From positions 372,001 through 436,000 of the forward strand of contig NW_020825340.1 of the NCBI RefSeq assembly GCF_003286085.1: 64,000 nucleotides of DNA. Direction: 5' to 3'. The stretch's first letter is position 1; each line of letters begins with the position of its first letter. Made by a program: the position numbers and the translations under genes. Below the pieces are notes generated by a model. It did not search any database. It was not told where the DNA came from and worked only from the letters and a program-made list of their open reading frames with translations. Source of the stretch: Drosophila persimilis (taxonomy: Eukaryota; Arthropoda; Insecta; Diptera; Drosophilidae). Below, one piece after another: positions 44,874 to 58,115 of this stretch.

Positions 44874-47800
44874 CAGTTTATCCCTGGCCAAAGGACATGC
44901 CTTGGATTTCTGCAGTGCTGGCACAATAAACAGACAGCAGCAATGACAAAACAAGAAGGAGACACTTCTCACCCCAGAGTCGAAGATATCATACCCTACG
45001 CAGCAGAAAGATGGGTAATAATGAGATATACTTGAAGGGTTCTCCTTTATGAATTGACTTTCCAATCTATTCGTTTTAATTTTAAGGTTTTTTCAGCATA
45101 AATGGCTAGAATCAATTCTTGGCTAAATTTAGCTGTTGCTTTATTTGAACTTAATGCTGAGTTGTACAAACTGCAAAAATAGGATGAGATAATGGCTTTT
45201 AAAATTGTTGGTACCAGTACGGTTAACCTTCTGGCAAGGGTATAGCCAGTACTGTATCCCTACGTATCCCTATGTCTACGGGGCCCGGCCCGGCCCATGT
45301 CCTGTCAGCCAGTGCAGCAAGTAATCAGCTTTTGTCTTGTATCTTCCCCAGCCCTTGCGTGATGCGGTTTGACCTCGGCCCTAGGGCATGCCCCGCCAGC
45401 AGCATTCTAATAAAATGTTCGGCAGCAACGAGCAGGAAACAACGAGCAACAGCAACAACAGCACCAGCAACAGCAACAACTTCAAAAGCTGGCAGCGTTG
45501 GCAACAACCCCGATATTGTTTTGGCCAAAATAGTTTTAATTGTTGCGCGCTCCCTTAAAGGCAGGCAGGGCCCTGCTTCGCGTCCAATCCCTATCCCTAG
45601 ACAGGACCCTGTGCCACTCGCATAGTCAAATTACAATGGATATTTTTCAGTTTTCATAAATCGGTTTGTCACCCCCGCTTCGGTGGCACTTCAATTGCCA
45701 TCAACAAAATGGTTTGCAGCACCAGGCTATGGTGCTTCTGCTCCCAAAGCCCCCTCGCTGTTGTCACTGACATCCGGGCCTGCTCTCCACCAGCACCCTG
45801 TACCCGCGCATGGTGTTGAATTTTAAAATGAAAATTGTTGCTATTGAAAGTTTTTAATTTGTGTGCGTGCGTTTTAATTTTATTTCACGTTTCGGATATT
45901 CCATCGAGGGAAAGTCCAATGACTTTTCTAGGCAGTTTCCGATTTTGAGGTACACTTAGGTGTCAGGTTTTTTAGGTTTCCTTTAGTTAAAGTTAATGCA
46001 AGGTTAGACAATGTATTTTTATATTGCTCACGACTAAATTTGGGGTGCTAGAATAGAGCTTTTAAAGAGATTCGGTTAGTTTTAACTTGATTATATATGT
46101 ATGTATATATATATATGATATGATATGATATGATATGATATGATATGATATGATATGATACACGTACCTAATTGTTATAGATAAAAATCTATTAACTTTC
46201 AGAAGAAATCCTTCTAGTATGAAACATTTGAGCTCAAAATGATTGGCTCTAATTCGAAGAGCATGAGATCTTCTGTGTGGAAGTGGCATCACTTTCTCTG
46301 CTGTTTTCCCCTGATTCGTGCCCCCTGTACCTCAACCCGCCTCGGTCCAGTCGCATTTTGCGTGATTTCGCCTGCAAAAACGGCACCTTTGGGAAATTAA
46401 TATCCTTTTTGGACGATACTGGCTGTCTGGAAGGGGGTGGTGCAGGCACGAGGAGAGTCAACAACATCACGTGGCTGGGGCGCGTGAGCGGCGCTTGAAC
46501 TTTTTGTGGCCACGTTGCACGTACTCACGCTCCACGCCCACACCAGGCCCACACTCGCACTCCCATATCCACGAGCACTTGCCCCCGGGCGGGGCTTTGT
46601 TTTAGTTGCTGCCGTTGCTGTCGTTGACAACTTTTGTTGTTACCCCCAACGCCCGATGCCCGTTTCTCGTTCCGCTTGGTCCTGGCCCTGCCCCCCCAGC
46701 AGTGTCCTTGCTCTTATCCCTGCCAGATTGCATGGTCTTTGACCACCCATTGTACCGTGCCACATTGCCTCCTCCCTTTGCGTAACTGCGCGTTCTTTAT
46801 TACTTTTTGCGCAATTACTCGTTACATTATTGCATTTCATATTTCTGATACTCGTACCTCGTGCACCCATATACACATACAGTTGACTAAGCCTGCCCCC
46901 GCCTGCCGGAAACTGAAGGATGGCCACCGGAGGAGGCACTGCCAGTGCGAAATAATTAGAAAACATTTCCCTCGCCTCCAGATAGAGAGAGAGGGAAAAG
47001 GAGGGGCTGGGGTCGAGTCAAGTGCGGCCACTTCCAATTGCCACTTTTGTGCATCTGAATGAGTTGCATTTTCTCTCGGTTCGCTCTGTGGCAGCTTCCG
47101 GCTCCGCCCCGGCTGATGGGGCAGCAGCCCGCGGCTTTGTCGCCCTCCCCAAAAAAAGTTTTCATTTGCATGTTTTTAGTTAATTGAATTTATGCAGAAC
47201 TTTCCGCTTTGCTTCTTTCTCAGGGCAACGCCATTTATATAAGCGCCAACTGGCTCAAAATATTAAGCATACGCCCCGATGCGGCACACAGCTTATTAGC
47301 TCTCTCTTTCTGTGTGTGTCTCCCTCCCGTTTCCACCGCTCTCTTTCTTGCGCTTCTTCTCTGGTCTGGTCAGGGCCATTAAGTGCGACGGCTGACTCGT
47401 TGACTTGCCCAGCGAAGCAGCAGAGCCTGCCTTAGAGTCCTTTGATTTCCTTTTATGTCCCTGCCATAAAGTGGAAATGTCGAAAGAGTCTAGAACCAAA
47501 AAGACGCTTTAGCTTTATTACATTCCAGGAGCAGCAGCAGCAACATAAACATCGATGGCAACACAACCATGTCATCAGCTGGCCATAAATGCCTCCATCG
47601 TTGGCCCAGAATGGAGTTCGTCGCTTCATACATGACGTGTGGCAGGCGCACTTTGAAGGCTTCTCCGTTCCTTGTTCTCCTTGTGCGTTGTCAGCCGCAT
47701 TTAAATTTGATTTTTATTAAGCGCAAAAATCAAAGTGGAAAATGTATCTGCTTCCCGAACCCCAGCGCCAAAAATGGTTGTATATCTGAGCATGCCAAGA

Positions 47801-50800
47801 ATATTTCAATGCTCCTCTTCCTCCCTCGATCTGCTCCCTGCCTTCCTTTATAGTATCTGCTCATCTTCTGCTCTGTTCTGCTCTGAAGCTTCGTATATAA
47901 AAGCAATTTTATTGCTCAAGTTGTGCTGCTCGATAGGATAAGCCCCTCATTTATGCCCGTTGCCGTTGCCCGGCAACATGTTGCCGCTGCTCCTGCTCCT
48001 GCTCCTGCTACTGGCACTGGCACTGCTCATGGTCCTCCTCCAGCTAAAGTCGCCTCCTATCCACTCTTGATGATGGAAAGGGCATGTGGGGGCTTGCCAT
48101 GAGCGAACTATTAAAGTGCTGTTAACTTTATTATTTCGAGCACTTGTTGTATAATGTGGCAACGCTGTCATGGCAACTTCCAGCCATTGTTTTCTCGAAA
48201 AAAACAAAGCCGTCAGAAGAGAAAGAGAGAAAAGCAGTGGAGAGTGGAGAGAACAGCAGAACATCACCGAAGTCATAATTTGTCAAAAGATGCTTGGCAC
48301 ATATTTTTTACAAAATATTTTTTTTTTATGAGAGACTTTTTCTCCGCCTCCCTTGCAGCTAGTCACTTCATATTGCGAGTTTTACTGATGTAAATTCTTG
48401 TCCTGTTTCCCTACAGAAAATATATTACTCTCAACTTTCTGGTTTCCATTGGCTTTGGCCAACAATGTTCGCCAAGTGGATCGTTTTGTAAAAGTAAGCA
48501 AAAGGCGCCGAAATTCACCAACAACCAGGTACCGACTCACAGGAACTTGAAAACTAAGCCCAAGAAAAACCTCTTCTGCATTGACAGCTTTAATCTAAAA
48601 GTAAATTTAAGGCAATTATGAATGGGTTTACTCTGATTTATTATGTCTGGTTAAAAAATAAATTAAAATTTAGTTAGGTTAAATCTTAGATCAATATTAA
48701 TTGCGTACGCGAAATTTCAAGTTTAATATTTAATATTTACATAATTTGTAGATTCCTGACCTGCTTTGAACTAAGTTTTGTTGAACAATATTTTATACAT
48801 TTTTCAGTAAACATTCATTAATTTTCATTGGAAAATGGAAATACAATTTTAATTGCTTTTATTTCTTTGTAAACAAATACATTGAATGTTTGCAGGAATA
48901 CATTTTCATACTAGATAATATAATTTCAATTAAAGTCGAATTTAAATTGTGTTGTGTTTCACATTTACTTGGATTTAGGATATTGGATATTGAGTACGCT
49001 TAAATTAGATTTTGGTTGATGGGTTGTATTCTTATTTCGAGCCGCGATGTCCAGTCACAACCCTTGAGTATTGGATATCAACAAGAATTGCGTTTGGACA
49101 ATCATAGCTAAAAATCGAATTAACCAAATATTTTGATACTGATACGAGTACTCGTATCTGGATGCTGGCTACTAGATGCTGAGAGCTGAGAACTGAAAGC
49201 TTTTATATCTGCTCGCCGTGGGAACTTGACCAAACTGCTCCGAGGATATCGCATGGCACTTCATGGGGGAACTGGAACTTCCTGTGGAGCTGCAAATGGG
49301 ATGAAGAGAAAAGATGCGAGTGGTTCGAGGCAAATGGGAGCATCGTCAGCTGCTGCTGCAATGGCTGTGCTCCAATTTTCCATTTTCGTCTGCATTACAC
49401 GGAGCACACCCTTCGAAGTAAACTTTTTCGCTTGCAACTTAATACCGAGATGGCGATGGTGCTGGCAATGGCGATGGCAATTGTGATAGCGATGCTTGCT
49501 TAAAGTCTTTCACTCTATTATAGTCAACTCCACCCACAGATACAGATATATTCATCCTGTATATACGATGGCATACTACATACATGGAAGGGGTGTTAAA
49601 ATTTAGTGGGGGACGCTGTCAGCTTGGCTTCGGCCATAAAGTGTCGGAAGAATCACAAAATCATTGTAAATGTTGAACGAATCTCGTATTACACGCAAGG
49701 GGCTGTCCACCCAAGCATTTGGAAAGGGAGTAGGGAGGAGTTGGAGTAGGATGAAACTGGGGACTGCCACTGCTGACACTTTGGTTCGCCTGGCAACTGG
49801 CGCCTGCACTTCTTGATTAAATTTCTGCACTGAAAATGAACTGAGTTTACACCGCGCATACACGTACAGCCAAGTCTTCAACCTCAACCCCAATCTCACT
49901 CAGATTCGCGCCTTAGTCCGCCCCCAGCCACGGAGTCATCGGAGATGGACAAGATGGACAGATGGACGGACAGCTGGTGTGTCCGGGATGGCGATGGAGC
50001 TTCCTTGGGTTTGCCGCGTGTTTTGTGGTTTTTATTTTCAGCCCTGCCACGCTTTTATTGTGGCTTTGACCGCTTCCCCATTGTTGGCAACTGTAAAATG
50101 CATTCCTGCGTGGCTCGACTCCGTAGCTCGCCTTTTCCTTGCCGTTATCTTTCCCTTTTCTTTGCAATTTCCCCAGGATCAGATAGTTGTCCGTGTCAGG
50201 CAGCTGTTATTACAATATCCAAGCTGGTTTTTGTTGTTCTGCGGTGGCCTGAAACGGCAACGGGTTACTTTCAGGATAACAACATCAAACTGTTCTCGTT
50301 TCCTCGACTCGGTCTGCCTCTGGTCTCTGGATATTTCTCCTTCTGCTGTTGGCCATTAAACTTGAAATTAAATTGTCGTTCCATTTTGCAAGCAATTTTT
50401 ATGGCAAAAAGGGAGCCGCTCTAATTGGAATTGATTGAAAGTTATTTGATGTTTGGCCTTTTTTTGGCCCAAACCCCAGCAGCACCCAAAAGAGATTCAC
50501 AGTGGGACCCACGCTACGTGTCTGTGTTGCTTTTTTGCTATTCATTAATTTCGCTCTCTCTCTTTCTATGTATTGTGTGTATCTGTGTGTTCTTAATAGA
50601 CTTTGTTGTAGGTAATTAACATAATTTAATTATGTGCTTGGCATTAATTTTACGCACGAAATTAAGTGTTGAATTTTAAGTGTCTACACTTTAATTGAGC
50701 GACATTTTTATATACTCCCCATACACACGTACAGTGCAGGGTAGTGGTAGGCGTATATTGGACCTCTGGGAAGCTTGACGGCTTGGGGGCTGTGGAGGGA

Positions 50801-53703
50801 AAATGTGTAGCTTCCTCATTAGGTCTCTCACAATATTCCTAATAAGTATCTATTCGTCGTCCAATGGCGTAACTCTCACAGTTACCACTTGTCCCAATGG
50901 ATATATAATATGCATATAACATACATATGTATATATATATGAATATATATACATATATGTATAGTTAGCATCCTGAAATCCTCTTCTTTAAACTAAGGCC
51001 GCTTATGGAACTTACCAGATACATTTAAATTTTTGTAACATACTTTTATGGGCTACCAATTGTTCAATTAACGGGTATCTCTCGGTCGTATCCTCACCTA
51101 TTTTTGGTTTAATTGTTATTGTTTTGCTACGGTATGCGACCAATAAAATGCCTGTTCTAATAACAATGATATTTTTGGGCTGCTGCCGCTGCCGTTGCGG
51201 CCATGACTAATTAAATTAAACAAAAAGTAACACTCACTTTTTCTGGGGCAGGGGTCGGGGAAAGAGTGCTTCTCGCTCCTGGGTCTGTTGCTTTTATGGG
51301 CAATGAAACGTTCCCTTACGCTCCTTGTGTAGCCTGGAGCTGCCTTCAGCATTAAAAGGGCTTCGACGTGGGGCTCGTAAAAAGTGGATGCCTAATAAAA
51401 ATGCCGCAGCACGTACGTCAACCTGCAGGCATTAGTCCTACTTATACTTACACACACAAAAAAACACACAGGATACGCACACACGCATACATATACTTAC
51501 GTATATACTGTATAGCATGGCCCCCTCTGTGTGTGCTCTCATCTATCTCCCAGGATGAACACGAAAAACTCTTGGCTGTTGTTATTAATTTGCAAAGCGC
51601 AAACTTGTTCCTTGTTCGCCGGCAATATCCTGTCCCCTGCCCTGATTCCTGTGGAAAGAGTATAATAAGCTGAAGCCTCGTCCTAGGCCATCCTTTTATT
51701 TAGCTATTTGCAAGCAATTTGATTTTGTTTTTATGCCGTTTTTGTTTGCCCCAATGTATCAAAGTTTTACCGCGACGAAAGGTCTTCGGCGAATTCCCCT
51801 ACAAATACTCCCACTTCCCCAGCCACTCCAACTCACAATCCAATTCCCATCTGAGGCATACTGAACACTTGGCCATATCGAATTGCACTTGGCCCGCCGG
51901 TCCATTAGGCGAGTCCACTTGTCGTCCCAGTGCTTTTAGCCACTGCGGAAGCTGCGAAACGAAAAACAGAAGACGGAAAAACAGACAAGAAAAAACCACA
52001 AATATTTTTGTGGGCCACCCCACAAAATACGGATAAGCAGATATGTACATAGATACGCAGAGATATGGAAAAGTCAATGTGAGAGAGTTGGCTCTGTGTA
52101 AATTGAGCTGTTAATGGCTTTGGAACACCCACAATGCCAGTCAAATACAAAGGCGGATGAGGACAAAGGCATATTAAAATAAATATAAACGCTTAAGACG
52201 ATGACTCCGTCTCTCCTTTAACCATGAGCCCAGTCATTTGTGCAGCCTCTATAAGGACGGGCCAGCCCTTGGGCTCCCAGAACAACACCATCATCCTCAT
52301 CATCGTATGCCCAGCGGCTGGAGGCAGCCACTTAATTCCGCCAAGCTTTAGCCTAAGCAACTTTATTAGGCCACGTTGACTGCTACTTTGGCGGCACTTG
52401 AGTGCCAACTTGAATGCACTCTGCAGCTAAATGTTGCTGCTGCCACTATGGCAGCCTTTTCTGTCGCTTCTACCTTGGCGGCAGCCTCAGCCTCAGCTTC
52501 TGTCTTTACCTATGCTGCTCTACAGATGTTGCACCTAGTCTGGCCCCGTCGAGTGGCTGACAGTCGTTGGCTTCTTGAAAAACTGCCATTAACTTGTTAC
52601 AACTTCCGGCGCTGCCTTCTAACAGTAGCTTGCACTTCCGGTGATAGGCTGAGTGCCGGTGCTACGCTACCTACGCCATCCCTATTTTCGCTCGAACTTT
52701 TTCGCCATTTTCCCTTTATTTTATTTGCGTCCTTAACTTTTGCCCTCTACGTCCCGGCGCCCACTTCATCTTCCTCACACAAAAGAGCGCATATTTAGTT
52801 GACACTGGGTGTTCGCATTGTTTGCTCGTGCTTGGCTCCTTGACAGAATGGCACAGCCAAACAATTTGCGTCAACGGCACCTGCTCTAGTCGAGGGCCTC
52901 CCCCACACCTAACCAACCGTGGAGTCAGACCTATCTACATCGTCTTCGTCTTCGTCATCGTCGTCATTATAATGAGAAAATTGTTTCAATTATGTTTGTG
53001 TTTAGTTGCTTCAATTTGCTAAGCAACATCATTAAGTGCCCTGCCAGTCCCACCCCACTACTACTCATAAAAATATAATTTGAGTAAGGGCTGGAAAGAG
53101 GGTTGGTTGTTCGAGTCCCGTTCTTCGAGCACATCACATAAGTAGTCGGGGGCGAATAATGCATGAATAAAACAGAGGGAAAACTGAACACAAACACAAA
53201 TTGCGCACGTGAAAAGTTGACTCTGCTTTAGCTCACGTTCCTGGCTTCTTGCTCCGCCTCCTCCTCTCCCATTTTGGCCATGTTTTTCATTTCTCAGCTC
53301 ACGTGGCCATGACGGCGACCTGCGGAAGTTGCCAGCTCTAGACCCTGGGGGCTGAGAACAGGAGAGCGGCAAAGGGAGTTGCTAATACTTTGATTTTGCT
53401 GCTGCCGCCATAGCCGCCGCCGCACAACAAAACTTTCACGGAGATTATTTTCACATTACAAACAAAAGCCAGTGCCGAAACGAAGCTACAAACACTAATA
53501 ATATCCTAACCAAGCGAAGAGTCGTTTTCTGGCTTTCCCGATACCCTGTAGGGCTGCGTTTAGCGAAACGTTTGAGCACTGGAGGCCTCCACTCAACTCT
53601 AAATTTCTAAATGTATCTGAATAATCAAATTTGATTTATAATAGCTATAACTTAGTGATATGTGGGATAAGAGGAAGCACAGCATATTGAAACTGAATAT
53701 AAT
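44874..53703. other. 9-kb non-coding interval
   Basis: No multi-exon gene could be built. Contents are CAG/CAA-rich DNA at 45.42-45.5 kb, a (TGATA)9 microsatellite (46116-46160), GC-richer blocks at 46.3-47.1 and 52.2-52.7 kb, AT-rich DNA at 48.5-49.1 kb and AT palindromes at 50.9 kb. It may be intergenic DNA or a large intron of a gene outside the window. Confidence 0.4.
46116..46160. repeat. (TGATA)9 microsatellite
   Basis: Nine perfect pentamers preceded by an AT run. Confidence 0.95.
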
Positions 53704-54135
53704 TATACCCGATACTTAAAATGGGGGGTGTATTACATTTCGGCTTTGCCCATTGCAAAAAGTGAGTTCCTAGATCTCAGAGACTATAAGAGCTAGAGCA
53801 ACCAAATTTGGTATTCACGCTCTTATCAGATCTCAATATTACACATATATTTCAAAATTTCGCCCCACCCCCTTCCGCTCCAACAAAGGACGAAAATCTG
53901 TGTCAATGAGAATATTAAAGATACGAAAATGACTATAATTATCATATTGCGGAGTCTGGATCAGATCGGATCATTATTATAGCCAAAAGTGACAAATCAA
54001 TTTTCGGTCGCTACGCAGCGCCCGACGAAACGTTCAAACTGATTTTGTGTCTCTCTCGCATGCAATCTTTGTCGTGTCGTTCAATGTCAGCACCGTTTGC
54101 CGGAGGAGGGCCATACTGACTAAGTATCGGGTATA
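53704..54135 (+). mobile_element. complete 432-bp non-autonomous element with 15-bp TIRs
   Basis: Left end TATACCCGATACTTA (53704-53718) and right end TAAGTATCGGGTATA (54121-54135) are perfect inverted repeats. The flanks show 'aat' on both sides, a possible 3-bp target-site duplication. The interior has 'agagactataagagctagag', 'ttcgccccacccccttccgc', 'caaaggacgaaaatctgtg' and 'gtctctctcgcatgcaatct'. It is non-coding and belongs to the family fragmented elsewhere in the window. Confidence 0.85.
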
Positions 54136-57100
54136 AATGTTAAGTGTTTGTATGTTTGTAGTACATCCTACACATGTAATCGTATAATTATGGCAGTTAT
54201 CCAATGCAATCCATTATACCATCGAATTGGATATGCACTGACACTCACTATAAATACGAGTATTCGTTCAATCGAATAAAAGGCGCCAAGGTACAATAGC
54301 TGCAAATCCACAAAAGAATATCCAATAAAACTGTCAGGACTAAGTATCTCCAGTGTCGAACCACTTACCAACCAAAACTGCGAGGCTCGTTTCAACCAAA
54401 GCAGCAACATCAGTGGTATGCTATGCGTCTTTGGCAATGGAAATTACACTGCTTAAGAGGCTCTTTGGCTCTGCCACTAGCAGATGCAATTAAAAGTCAT
54501 TTCACATAATTGTTATGCGCATATATGTACTTATTATGAACAGTGTAGAGAAATTCTCCTCTCACTTTAGGCAGGTACCCAAATCTAAAGCCAAATCATA
54601 GACAAAACTATAAACTATTGTCTAGCTGGGGCTGACTTCAAATGGGATAGTATGCATTTGAATAAATGCACAAATGTATATATATACATTCATACATACC
54701 TATACATACATATGTATTGAGTCAGGGGCCAAAGGCAATTTATGAAGCCATATTGTGGCGTTGGTTGGGTTGGTATCAGTGCAGGAAATCGCACAAAAAA
54801 TCTCCTTTATTGCATGCACAGCACGTTTCATGTGTTTGTCTGACTCGATCCTGCTTGAAGTCCTGGCCTGCTCCTTTCCCAGCGTTCATTTGCAAGCCTC
54901 AACGTTGGCAATGTGATCAAGCCTGCAATCTGCAATTTTAAGCAGAGACGCCCAAAGGTACGGGACGGGGCAAATAAAGTTTAATTTGAATGCTTCTGTT
55001 GAACGTCACACGCTCGGGGATTGTCGTGGGTCTCTGGGCCTGTCCCCCTATCGGGGAAGTACGAGTAGTCCCCGGGCTCTGCAGGGGGACAAAATCAAAG
55101 TTATTTGTATTTATTTGCAAAATCGTGCGGCGCGTGCAGGAGCAGCAACAATGCCCCAGACATGATGTATATACTCGTAGTAGTGCAAGGGGCATGTGGT
55201 CCGGGTCCTGGAGCTAAAGCTGGAGCCGGAGCCGACTCGCTTCATTGCTTGCGATTGCCGTTACAATCTGCTTATTTGTCCTGCCTCAGAGTGAGTCCTG
55301 GCCTGGCCCCAAGACTTCGCTGTAGTTGTGGTGTGTGTGGACTCCTGCAGGCTGTAGGTAGGTCTCTTCAGTTTGGTATTTGTATTTTCAGCTATGTGCC
55401 TTGTATTTTGCATTGCAGCACGTTACAATTTCCGAGCGAAATGTTAACGTCAATATGAAATGCACATCCCAGACTCTGTCCAAATCTTGGGCAGGGGACA
55501 CCAGCTCCAGCTCCAGCTCCAGCTCTCTCGTCCCTTCCACGCACGTGCGTCACGTTCCAGGCCAGAGCCAAAGCCAGACAGGGAGGACAGGGCCAAAGAC
55601 ACGTTCCCCTAAGAAGTTCTCTAGTCCCATCCCATCCTCTATTCTCTAGCTCTCTATTCAGCTCCAGGTCGTGCCAGCATGCATCGACACCTTGACTGAA
55701 TGAATTGACTTGAGCCCATAACTTAGTCAGCGCTTATTTACACTTCACATTGGGTTTCTCACTGTAGCATTTCCGTTTAAAATCCCTTGTCCAGTGGAGG
55801 TGAATGTTTCTTGTTTTTCGATAATTGCTGAGCAAATATTTCTAGAATCTGAAATTTGACAAAACTCCTTCCTATATTTAATGTTTAAATTGAAGTCCAG
55901 TTTTAATTGCTTTGAAAATGCCTGAGCCATCTCACAAGTATCAAATCACATCGACTGGTTATCAAACATTTATTTACGGACTATGTCTGGGGTGCACTGG
56001 CAACCGGATAAGCTCGGTTCCAGCTCCCTGGCAAGTGCAAGGCAAGTGCAGTGCACACGAGTTTTCCTGAATGCAGCCTGAGAATGCAATGCATAAATTT
56101 ACGGCATGCCACAGCACAGCACAGCAGACAATTAAGAATGGGTCTGAATGGATATGCTGGAAGATTGGCTGGCTTGTTTCTATGGGGGCGTGTGCCGTGA
56201 ATGAATAAACTGGGAATCTCGAAGCTCAATGCAAAGCGAAGGCGTTGTTCAGGCTTTAGCTCTGTTGCTGTTCCGTTCTGGTTGGGTGTTACCATTTTTA
56301 TATCCTTACAGAAAGGTAATTCGATTTTGCAAAACGAAAAGAATTGGTTCTCCTTTCAAACCCTATCAAGTATAGTCAATATTTATGCACTTTCTTTGCT
56401 CGTTCTGCTCCTGGCTCAAACTTTTCACGGACTCTTAACTATGCTCCACTCAGTATATCCTCATGCAGGAAGCATAAAAGAGCAAGGCAAGGGTATCTAA
56501 ATCTTCGGCTCTCGAAGCTGGCTTTTCTATCTTCTTGTTGCCATAAGGCCATAAATAAAACAAGCGAACATGGCGATGGCGCGGCCAAGTCCCTTCTACC
56601 CAGGCCTCTATCCCCATACGAGTGTCTGGGCGGGCGGCTTGTTTGTATGTAATATGATTTAAATTCAATTTGTGGCATTCGTTATCGATATCAAGACACA
56701 CACGCACAGAGAACAACAAAGGCCCACACACAAACAAACACACTCAATTACATGCAGTAAAATTTGTTTTCAATTATACATACGATATATGGTTTAGATG
56801 TCTGCCGTTGTTCATGGATCTCTCTCTCTCTCCCTATCTCTCTCTGCCTCTCTATCTTTCGGTGTGTATTCAGGGGGAACATTAGGGCGTATACGCAATA
56901 TTTTATGCCTCAACTTTAAAGAATTCCTTCTACAAACGATCCGGGTACGAGAGTACTCTCCCCATTCTCTACCAGTGTATTCAGTGTATTCCACTCGTAT
57001 TTCTGGCCTCTGACTTTGTTCTGGCATTTAGTATAGGGAAATTTCGCATTTATTTTCGGAAGCCATTTATGGAAGCAAATCGTTAAGGAAGCAGCTTGAA

Positions 57101-57887
57101 ACAGCATGTGTTTGGAAAGCATTTTGCCACATTTTTTTTTCTATGGGAGAACAGAACGTCACTGCCAAGGCAACAGAGTAGTGCAGATGTGAATGTGTGG
57201 CAAGACCAACCAGACCAAATTCCCCAATAGAAAAAGGAAATAAACGCAGAGCAGAACTGCAGCTTTGGAAACTTCAACTTGAAACCGCAATTTACTCATT
57301 TCATTTCGAGTTGCGCGGTTTTATTTCGCTTACGAGCGAAATCCATTTGAACAAGAGCTCAACTTTCTGCGTTGCATTCTAGTTTTTTCCCATTTTTTTA
57401 TACAACGTGGAGAGCAAGAGCGAGAGAATTTTTCCAACCAAAAAACTGCCAGTGCTCCCGAAATAACCGAAAAAAAAGAAAAAACCACACACACGGCGGT
57501 CTTCAACTTCAAGTGGCAGGAAAATCCTTTGCTTTTGGCCTTCTGGTTTCTCTGTGTGGCAGTGTGTAGGTGTGGGGTGGGAGTGTACAAATTGCATGGC
57601 GCCCAGCTCATTAAGAGTCGACATGCAATTATAAAAGCAATGCAGAAACCCAAACGGCGTTGGCATGGCGCCCGAAATGAATCAACGAGTGAGCGAATGA
57701 ACAAATGAACGAACGGGCCAACTCAAATTAAACTCAATTCAACTCAAAGGCAAAACGGTTTATTTCGTACGAATACCTCCGCACAAAAGTCGGCCAAAAT
57801 GTGCGTCATTACACACACATAGATAGAGGAATACATACAGACAGACAGACAGATGTTGGAGTATTTCACGTGTTGGCCACTTGACTC
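54136..57887. other. non-coding interval
   Basis: No supported gene. Contains 'agctccagctccagc' repeats (55502-55528) and a CT tract (56819-56858). Confidence 0.4.
56819..56858. repeat. CT/GA tract
   Basis: Interrupted TC repeats with 'tatctctctctg' variants. On the minus strand this is GA-rich with a GATAG interruption. Confidence 0.85.
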
Positions 57888-58115
57888 ATTAAAAAGAAAG
57901 GATTTCCAGCTTAGGGGGCCGACGTCTTGATGCCCTTACTATACCATACAATTACTATGGTACCTACATACATACATACGTGTATGTCGTGCAGGGATCT
58001 GACCTAATGAGTTTTCTCGAGTCAAAAATATATGAGGGTGCCATGTAGGTACAGGAATACTGCCTTAATGGTGGACAAAATCATTCTACCCTCTACTCAC
58101 TGAAGGGTATCAAAA
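57888..58115 (+). repeat. dispersed repeat related to 35204-35265
   Basis: Starts 'aagaaaggatttccagctta', 'gggggccgacg' and ends near 'ctactcactgaagggtat'. About 230 bp, non-coding. Confidence 0.5.

Noticed and set aside
44670..45065. 131-codon minus-strand frame with RT, DT and NAN runs
   Set aside because: Explained by a 6-bp minisatellite and overlapping the ND-24L poly(A) region.
53100..53125. tRNA T-arm-like 'gttcgagtcccgttc'
   Set aside because: No A box, anticodon stem or terminator at the right distances.
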